DNA of 43,041 nucleotides from Streptomyces regalis. GTDB taxonomy: Bacteria; Actinomycetota; Actinomycetes; Streptomycetales; Streptomycetaceae. The stretch spans positions 1-43,041 of the forward strand of contig NZ_LLZG01000006.1 in assembly GCF_001509475.1 (NCBI RefSeq), written 5' to 3'. Positions 37,515-43,041 of the stretch are shown in pieces. The position numbers were made by a program, and so were the translations under genes. Position 1 is the stretch's first letter, and the number at the start of each line of letters is the position of its first letter. Under the pieces are notes generated by a model. It was not told the DNA's origin. It did not search any database and saw nothing but the letters and a program-made list of their open reading frames with translations.

Positions 37515-39956
37515 TCAGGGCAGCTCCGGCAGGTCCTCCTCGTACAGCAGGGTCAGGTCGTCCGTGCTCGGCTCGTCGAGCTGGGCGACCCGGCCCGCGT
37601 GTCGTTCCACCATCGCCTCGAAGGTCTGGCGTGCCGTACGGCCGTTGCCGAACGCGGCGCCCTTGGGGATCGCCGTGAAGTACTTCAGCAGGGCCTCGGC
37701 GAGGCCGGGGCCGAGCCGGTACTCGTGCTCCTCGGCCTGCTGCTCCACGATCCGCAGCAACTCCTCGGGGCCGTAGTCGCTGAAGGTGATGGTCCGTGAG
37801 AAGCGGGACGCCACACCGGGGTTGACCGACAGGAAGCGCTCCATCTCAGCCGTGTAGCCCGCCACGATCACCACGACCGCGTCCCGGTGGTCCTCCATCA
37901 GCTTCACCAGCGTGTCGATGGCCTCCTTGCCGAAGTCCCGGCCCGAGTCCTCCGGCGACAGCGCATAGGCCTCGTCGATGAACAGCACACCGCCGCGCGC
38001 CTTGTCGAAGGCCTCCTGCGTGCGGATCGCCGTCGAGCCGATGTGCTCGCCGACCAGATCGACGCGGGACACCTCGACGAGGTGGCCCTTCTCCAGGACG
38101 CCGAGGGAGGCGAGGATCTCGCCGTAAAGGCGGGCGACCGTCGTCTTGCCGGTGCCGGGGGAGCCGGTGAAGACCAGGTGCCGCTTGACCGACGCGGCCT
38201 TGAGGCCCGCCTGCTGGCGGCGCCGGCCCACCTCGATCATGTCGGTGAGGGCGCGCACCTCGCGCTTGACGCTCTCCAGGCCCACCAGCGCGTCGAGTTC
38301 ACCGAGGACGTCCTTGGAGGTCCGCGTCGGTGTCTCGGGCTGCGTGGCGGCGACGAGGGGCTCCTGCTCGGTGTTGCGCTGGCCGGGGATCGCGCCGAGG
38401 AGGCCGGGGGTCTGGCTCACTGTCTGTACGGCGGGTTCCGGTGCCGGGGTCGGCTGCCTGAGGCCCGCGCTCTCGTCGCTGGTGCAGTCCTCCACGTCGG
38501 GGCCCACCCCGGAGGCGGCGTCCGGGCCGCCGTCGGCGAACTCGTACCCGCCGCGCGCGCACCGCTCCGTACGGCACTTCTTCAGCGTCGTACGGCAGCC
38601 GTCGATCACATGGAAGCCGTAGCCGGCGCTGCCCCGCACCCGGCAGTTCAGGAAGGTGCCGCGACCGCCCGCCGAGACGTAGAACCCGGCCTCGGCCGGG
38701 GAGTCGACGGTGCAGCGCTCGATGGTGGGGTCGGCGCCCTTGGTGACGATCACGCCTGTCTGAGTGCCGTCCACGGTGCAGTTGTTGAGAGTGCCGCCGC
38801 TGCCGTGGTCCCGGAACCAGGCGCCCGTCGCCGCGTCCCGGATACGGCAGTCGTCGAGCTGGGCGGTGGCGCCGTCGCTCACCGACACGGCCGTGTTGCG
38901 CACCTGGGACAGGTCGCTGTCGACGACGTCCGCGCGCGAGCCGCGGTCGAGGACGAACAGGGCGTCCGGCACGTCGTGCACCCGGCAGGAGTCCAGCACC
39001 GCGGTGGCGCCGTCGCTGACCCACACCGCCGGGTAGTCGCCCGTGCTGTCGAAGATCTCGCACTGGTTGGCGTCCACGCGCGTGCCCGGATCCCACACCG
39101 ACAGACCGTTGCGCCCGAACTGACGCACCGTCGTGCGGGTCAGGGTCAGCACGGAGCGGGAGCGCAGGTCGACCGCGTTCTCCGGGATGTCGTGGATACG
39201 GCAGTCGGCCAGGGTCAGCACAGCGTCCGTGTCGAGCGTGACGCCGTCGGCGGTGGTGCGGTGCACATCGCAGTCGGTGAGGTGGGCGGTGGCCCGGCCG
39301 GTGACCTGGACGCCGGAGCCCCGCACCTCGTAGATCTCGCAACCCACCGCTTCCAGCGCGGAGTTCTCACCCGTGGCCGTCAGCCCCGAGCCCGAGGCGT
39401 GGTGGATCCGGCAGCGCTCCAGACGGGGGTGCGCCCCGCCGCGCACGGCGATGCCTGCCTGGCCTGCCGCGACGACCTCGCACTCCTCGAACACCCCGCC
39501 CCCGCCGTCGAGTACGGCGATGCCGATGCCCGCGGGATTGTCCACGGTGCAGCGCCGCACGGTCGGCCGCGCACCACCGCGCACCTCGATCCCGGCCGCG
39601 GACCGCGTGACGACCCGGACGTCCGACAGCTCCGGTGCGCCCTCCTCGACGAGCAGCGCGGGCGCCGCCGCGTCCTGGCCCTCCACATGCAGGTCCTGGA
39701 CCACCGCCGAGGCGCGCACCGTCAACGGCACGCCGTCCACGGGCGCGATACGCACCGAGCCCGGGGAACCCTCGGGGCCGCGCAGGGTCACCGCCCGCTG
39801 GACGACGAGGTTCTCCCGGTAGGTGCCGGGCGCGACGGTGAGGACGTCACCGTCGGCCGCGGCCTCCAGGGCAGCCGCGAGCGATGCGTACTCACCCGTG
39901 CGGCGCCGCCACCGCGATGTACCGGTGTGCGTCACCTGGACCGTGCCCTGTGCCAT
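37515..39956 (-). CDS. Right-handed beta-helix / CbxX-type AAA+ ATPase fusion
   Basis: An 813-aa two-part protein. Residues about 20-480 are a pectate-lyase-like right-handed parallel beta-helix made of about 20 repeats of roughly 23 residues with the pattern 'G..V....A...DC.I'. A Pro/Gln-rich linker (about 480-535) follows. The C-terminal AAA+ domain is of the CbxX/CfqX/SpoVK/EccA type: LDALVGLESVKREVRAL, Walker A GSPGTGKT (Lys604), Walker B GGVLFIDEAYAL (Asp661-Glu662), and the arginine-finger region VASRFSRTITFSDY. EccA-like ATPases act with type VII secretion, but no ESX gene is in view. There is no signal peptide, so the helix should be cytoplasmic and may bind a partner or polymer. It converges on the membrane hydrolase gene, 83 bp away. 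Confidence 0.9.
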   Translation of the reverse strand: MAQGTVQVTHTGTSRWRRRTGEYASLAAALEAAADGDVLTVAPGTYRENLVVQRAVTLRGPEGSPGSVRIAPVDGVPLTVRASAVVQDLHVEGQDAAAPALLVEEGAPELSDVRVVTRSAAGIEVRGGARPTVRRCTVDNPAGIGIAVLDGGGGVFEECEVVAAGQAGIAVRGGAHPRLERCRIHHASGSGLTATGENSALEAVGCEIYEVRGSGVQVTGRATAHLTDCDVHRTTADGVTLDTDAVLTLADCRIHDIPENAVDLRSRSVLTLTRTTVRQFGRNGLSVWDPGTRVDANQCEIFDSTGDYPAVWVSDGATAVLDSCRVHDVPDALFVLDRGSRADVVDSDLSQVRNTAVSVSDGATAQLDDCRIRDAATGAWFRDHGSGGTLNNCTVDGTQTGVIVTKGADPTIERCTVDSPAEAGFYVSAGGRGTFLNCRVRGSAGYGFHVIDGCRTTLKKCRTERCARGGYEFADGGPDAASGVGPDVEDCTSDESAGLRQPTPAPEPAVQTVSQTPGLLGAIPGQRNTEQEPLVAATQPETPTRTSKDVLGELDALVGLESVKREVRALTDMIEVGRRRQQAGLKAASVKRHLVFTGSPGTGKTTVARLYGEILASLGVLEKGHLVEVSRVDLVGEHIGSTAIRTQEAFDKARGGVLFIDEAYALSPEDSGRDFGKEAIDTLVKLMEDHRDAVVVIVAGYTAEMERFLSVNPGVASRFSRTITFSDYGPEELLRIVEQQAEEHEYRLGPGLAEALLKYFTAIPKGAAFGNGRTARQTFEAMVERHAGRVAQLDEPSTDDLTLLYEEDLPELP

Positions 39957-40065
39957 GGCGTTGATGTGCCCCCACCTCGAAGTACGCGGGTTTCGCTGCC
40001 GAAGAGTTCGGCCGGTCCACCGTAGCGTGCGCGCGGGCGGTGGGTTGACCAGAGCCGGAAGGCCG

Positions 40066-40671
40066 TCAACTGCCGGTGCCGGTCCGGCCCCAGTCCGGAC
40101 CCGCCTTGTCCCACGCCTGGTCCCAACGCGCGTACCGGCGACGGACCATTCGCCAGACGACCAGCCGTCTGCTGCCCTCGACCAGGCCGGCGGCCAGCAG
40201 AGCCGCGCCGAACCCGGCGAGCACGGCGTGCGTCGCGGCCGTCGCGGAGTCCAGCGGGCGGGCGACGGTGCGGCCCTGCCGGTCCGTCCACATCGTGAAG
40301 CGGTCGCCGGGCCGGGGGGTGTCGAGGCTCGCCATGACCGAACCCTGGTGCACGCTGCCGTCCGGGGCGGTCCAGTCGGCCACGACCCTGGTCCGCATGT
40401 CCCGCCCGGTGGCGGCCTCGGGGTCCGCGTCCAGCGAAGAGCCTTCCACCTTGCGGACCACCGTCGCCGTCACCAGGTGCCGGGACGCGCGCTGTTCGCG
40501 GACGGACTTCTGCAGAGCGCCCTGGGCAGCGGCGCCGACCAGGCAGCCGACCAACGGCGTGACGACCAGGATCAGCAGCAGGGCCCCGAGGGCGACCCAG
40601 GCCTCGGCCAGATCGGTCGCACGGCGCAGCGGATTGTGCCGCCAGCGCCAGAGTCCGATGATCGCCCGCAT
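40066..40671 (-). CDS. Rv1733c-like membrane protein
   Basis: A 201-aa protein with two membrane segments (about 25-50, VALGALLLILVVTPLVGCLVG; and about 145-165, ATHAVLAGFGAALLAAGLVE) flanking an extracytoplasmic domain of about 95 residues with TATVVRKVEGSS, RVVADWTAPDGSVHQGSV and PGDRFTMWTDRQGRTV. This layout matches the Rv1733c family of mycobacteria and Streptomyces, whose function is unknown. The N-terminal RWRHNPLRRATDLAEAW is typical. The ATG at 40671 has AAGGGGG about 10 nt upstream. It appears monocistronic, 109 bp from the beta-helix/AAA+ gene start on the same strand. Confidence 0.85.
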   Translation of the reverse strand: MRAIIGLWRWRHNPLRRATDLAEAWVALGALLLILVVTPLVGCLVGAAAQGALQKSVREQRASRHLVTATVVRKVEGSSLDADPEAATGRDMRTRVVADWTAPDGSVHQGSVMASLDTPRPGDRFTMWTDRQGRTVARPLDSATAATHAVLAGFGAALLAAGLVEGSRRLVVWRMVRRRYARWDQAWDKAGPDWGRTGTGS

Positions 40672-40851
40672 CGTCCCGACACCCCCTTCCCGCTCCGTGA
40701 TAACCCCTCACCGAGCCGTTCACGCGCGGGCCCCGCCGAAGAGAGAGTGAAATCACCTGCGTCCGGGGCCCCTCATGAACTTCTCACGAAAAGCCCAACG
40801 CGCGGGCACCCGGCCCCGGTTCCCGCCCATTGCCGCTCCGCGAGATCTTTC

Positions 40852-41679
40852 TCAGTCGAGGATCGTGACCGGATCGCCGACCCGGATCGTGCCGCGGGAA
40901 AGGGGCACCAGACTCTGGCCGAACACCAGATTGCCGTCCAGGCGGCGGTGTCGGCCGAGGGTGTGCAGGGGCTCCCTGCCGCGCTCGGCGGTGGCCTGGT
41001 CGGTGGTGGTCACCACGCACCGCCCGCACTTCTTGGGGACACGGAAGGTCACCTCGCCGATGGCGATGCGCGACCAGTCGTCCTCGGCCCAGGCAGCGGT
41101 GCCCGACACAACCACGTTCGGCCGGAAACGGTTCATGGGCAGGGGGCCCTCCTGCGCGTGATCACCCTGCGCGATGAGGGAGTTGAGAGCCTCGAGGGAT
41201 GCTGTCGTGGTGAGCAGCAGTGGGTAGCCGTCGGCGAAGCTGACCGTCTCGCCCGGCAGGGCGTACTCCGGATCGACGGGCCGGCGCGTGCCGGGGTCGT
41301 CCATGAACGCGAGGCGCACATCGGCGCCGAGATAGGCGCTGCACCAGGCATGCGCGGCGTCGTCCTCGGCGAGGACCGCCTCGACCTTGTCGCGGAAGAT
41401 CTCCACCGGCACCGTGCCGACCGTCCGCGGTGCGGGCACGGTCAGCGGGTCCGTACCGGGCGCGGACAACCGGACGCCGCCGCCGGGCAACAGCTCGGCG
41501 GCGGCCTGCGCGAGGCGCGGTTGCTGGCGCTGCGTAACGACCTTTCCCCCGTCGTCGATCAGCACCCAGCGTCGGTCACCGGCCAGCCCCCAGGGCTCCA
41601 CGACGGCCTCCCGGGGCGCTGTGCCCCGGAACGCCTTGACCGGATGAACGTGAATCGACTGCAGCCGTGTGCGCCCCAT
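40852..41679 (-). CDS. MOSC-domain protein (MOSC N-terminal beta-barrel type)
   Basis: A 275-aa protein. The N-terminal beta-barrel starts LQSIHVHPVKAFRGTAPREAVVEPWGLAGDRRWVLID, typical of MOSC_N. The C-terminal MOSC domain has NRFRPNVVVSGTAAWAEDDWSRIAIGEVTFRVPKKCGRCVVTTTDQATAERGREPL, with the conserved Cys of CGRCVVTT. Relatives include the mARC/YiiM-like molybdenum-cofactor-binding proteins that reduce N-hydroxylated compounds. The conserved Cys is the expected Mo ligand. No partner reductase gene is nearby. The N-terminal start MGRTRLQ at 41679 lacks a strong ribosome site. Confidence 0.88.
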   Translation of the reverse strand: MGRTRLQSIHVHPVKAFRGTAPREAVVEPWGLAGDRRWVLIDDGGKVVTQRQQPRLAQAAAELLPGGGVRLSAPGTDPLTVPAPRTVGTVPVEIFRDKVEAVLAEDDAAHAWCSAYLGADVRLAFMDDPGTRRPVDPEYALPGETVSFADGYPLLLTTTASLEALNSLIAQGDHAQEGPLPMNRFRPNVVVSGTAAWAEDDWSRIAIGEVTFRVPKKCGRCVVTTTDQATAERGREPLHTLGRHRRLDGNLVFGQSLVPLSRGTIRVGDPVTILD

Positions 41680-41721
41680 GCGGCCATCGTGCCAGATGGC
41701 GGCGACAGCCGGGGGAACGGG

Positions 41722-42159
41722 TCAGTAGCCGCGGTACTGCTGGTTGTTGTACGGATCCTGGTAAGGAGCCGCCGCGGCGGGGCGGGGAGCCGCGGGGCGC
41801 ATCGCCTCGTAGCCCATGCCGCCGGGCGCCACCGGTCGAGGCTGCTGGGCCTGCGGACCTGGATAGCCACGCGGCGCGGCCGCCTGCTGCGGAATGTACG
41901 CCGCGGGCGCCTGCTGTAGCGGAGCGGGCTGCTGCGCCTGCGGATAACCGTAGGAGGGCTGGGACGGGGCCGCCGGGAGGGCGGGCAGCGCGGACGGCAG
42001 CGCGGGCAGATGGCTGCCCGGCGTGTCGTACGCGGCGGGGACCCGGATCGGGGCGATCTGCGGGGTACCCCGCTCGGCCACGAGTGAGTCGTAGATCGGA
42101 GTGTCCGGGAAGGAGGCGGAGTAGTAGCCGCCGCCATAGGTGGAGCGGGGGGAGGTCAT
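41722..42159 (-). CDS. DUF6643-type Pro/Gln-rich protein
   Basis: A 145-aa protein beginning MTSPRSTYGGGYYSASFPDTPIYDSLVAERGTPQIAPIRVP, which I recall as the conserved block of a Streptomyces family (DUF6643). The rest is low-complexity Pro, Gln, Ala and Tyr, probably disordered, ending YQDPYNNQQYRGY. It has no enzyme motif, signal peptide or membrane segment. The start at 42159 has no ribosome site but is preceded by TAACGT 7 nt upstream, a TAnnnT hexamer, so the mRNA may be leaderless. The longer frame from 42264 is unlikely. The function is unknown; the gene is divergent from the TerD-family gene. Confidence 0.78.
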   Translation of the reverse strand: MTSPRSTYGGGYYSASFPDTPIYDSLVAERGTPQIAPIRVPAAYDTPGSHLPALPSALPALPAAPSQPSYGYPQAQQPAPLQQAPAAYIPQQAAAPRGYPGPQAQQPRPVAPGGMGYEAMRPAAPRPAAAAPYQDPYNNQQYRGY

Positions 42160-42450
42160 GGCGCATACGTTAAGCCCACGATGTGCTGGTTGGGGAGACC
42201 GATAAGAGGGTTGTTTTATGTGTCCGGGGTGACGCCGGATCCCCAATGCGAGCGAACTTGCCAAAAAGGGACGCAGATCGGCGCTCGGATCGTGTAAATG
42301 CCGAGTTCCGGGCGGGTTACCGGGGGTTGGCCTCCGGTGTTCTCGAGGCTCTCATGGGAGTGCGTTGTCACGGGGAATAGGTTGGCCCTGTAAAGAACTC
42401 AGTGAGCTGCCGGGACATGCCTGGCGCGGTGACCCGTGATGGGAGCGGAC
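42160..42450. other. Intergenic region between divergent DUF6643 and terD-like genes
   Basis: 291 bp, somewhat AT-richer than the surroundings. TAACGT on the minus strand ends 7 nt before the leftward start. For the rightward gene, TTGTCA at 42365-42370 and TGTAAA at 42389-42394 (18-bp spacing) are a possible promoter. I see no hairpin or small gene. These calls are tentative. Confidence 0.45.
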
Positions 42451-43041
42451 ATGTCAATGTCGAAAGGATCGAATGCTCCGGTGCCGACGGCGGCACTGCG
42501 GGTCGAATTGGGCTGGCGCTCCGGACCGGGCGTGCCCGACGCGGACGCCTCGGCGCTGTTGCTGGTCGGCGGAAAAGTCCGCTCCGACGCCGACTTCGTC
42601 TTCTACAACCAGCCGGTGCACTCCTCCGGCGCCGTCCGGCACGAGGGCAAGCGGGACGCCGGCGGCCGGGTGACCGACAGTCTGCTCGTCGACCTCGCGC
42701 GCGTGGAGCCCGCGATCGAGACCGTCATCCTCGCCGCTTCCGCGGACGGCGGTGCGTTCGGCCAGGTTCCGGACCTCTACATCGAGGTCAAGGACGCAGC
42801 CCAGGGCACCGTCGTCGCGCGTTTCGACAGCACCGGTGCCACCGTCGAAACCGCTTTCGTACTCGGTGAGTTCTACCGCCGCCAAGGCACCTGGAAATTC
42901 CGTGCCGTCGGCCAGGGCTACAGCAGCGGCCTCGAGGGCCTCGCCACCGACTACGGCATCACGGTCGACGAACCCCAGCACGCGGCACCCGCTCCGGCCC
43001 CCGTGGCCCCGCCCCCGTCGACCACGCCGCCCCCCGTGGCC
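42451..43041 (+). CDS. TerD-family protein, 3'-truncated
   Basis: The first 197 codons of a TerD-family gene that runs off the right edge without a stop. Family motifs are [90 protein letters not shown] and the end of the domain near TDYGITVD, followed by a Pro/Ala-rich linker, so more domains probably follow. Canonical TerD proteins have a calcium-binding stretch of type DNLTGEGDGDDE after the FYN block; here that place reads [15 protein letters not shown], so the Ca2+ site seems lost. The start ATG at 42451 has GGGAG 5 nt upstream. The role (tellurite, stress or membrane-associated functions) is unclear for this variant. Confidence 0.88.
   Translation, partial: MSMSKGSNAPVPTAALRVELGWRSGPGVPDADASALLLVGGKVRSDADFVFYNQPVHSSGAVRHEGKRDAGGRVTDSLLVDLARVEPAIETVILAASADGGAFGQVPDLYIEVKDAAQGTVVARFDSTGATVETAFVLGEFYRRQGTWKFRAVGQGYSSGLEGLATDYGITVDEPQHAAPAPAPVAPPPSTTPPPVA

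Overview
The window looks like a Streptomyces chromosome or that of a very close relative. GC is very high, the third codon position is almost always G or C, rare TTA codons sit in a few accessory genes, GTG starts are common, and the gene set is typical of the genus (DUF6643-type, DUF4865-type and Rv1733c-like proteins, an RsbW-like ATPase, TerD). The window opens inside one gene (an NRPS) and closes inside another (terD-like). No rRNA, tRNA, CRISPR array or transposase was seen.

Region 1 (1-14193) is the right end of a siderophore cluster. Two NRPS genes, read left to right, are followed by a siderophore-binding lipoprotein gene and a formyltransferase gene (both leftward) and a divergent L-ornithine N5-monooxygenase gene. 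The last two enzymes should make N5-formyl-N5-hydroxyornithine. The second A domain of the first NRPS carries the specificity code known for that residue, and an epimerase domain follows it. The second NRPS has an aryl-carrier / heterocyclization / Cys-like A / PCP layout. Together they predict a mixed-ligand siderophore with an aryl-thiazoline (or oxazoline), Ser and D-formyl-hydroxyornithine. Two DmdR/IdeR-type iron boxes sit inside promoter spacers, and TTA codons in an NRPS and in the monooxygenase add likely bldA control.

Region 2 (14252-25012) is mainly carbohydrate and amino-acid metabolism: a GH15 trehalase/glucoamylase-like enzyme, a DeoR regulator divergent from an AgaS-like isomerase and a class II aldolase, an RlmG-like rRNA methyltransferase, an AlkB-like dioxygenase, a ROK regulator, an RpiB-like gene broken by an in-frame amber codon, and an IlvY-like regulator divergent from a long (class II) ketol-acid reductoisomerase gene with two spaced operator-like palindromes.

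Region 3 (25009-33107) has a TetR / DUF4865 / tautomerase operon, a SHOCT protein plus MacB/FtsX-type ABC exporter operon closed by a perfect 25-bp hairpin, an RsbW-like ATPase, a small hypothetical protein, and a Cds1-like PLP enzyme.

Region 4 (33108-43041) holds a 254-bp MITE-like element ending in the stop codon of an SRPBCC gene, a second DeoR regulator, a large membrane alpha/beta hydrolase with a TTA codon, a beta-helix/AAA+ fusion, an Rv1733c-like membrane protein, a MOSC protein, a Pro/Gln-rich DUF6643-type protein and the start of a TerD-family gene.

A pattern cutting across regions is that three unrelated genes (NRPS 2, the first DeoR gene, the RsbW-like gene) have a short tandem repeat starting at their TGA stop. 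The repeat units are 10/20, 17 and 8 bp, so the repeated TGA falls into all three reading frames.
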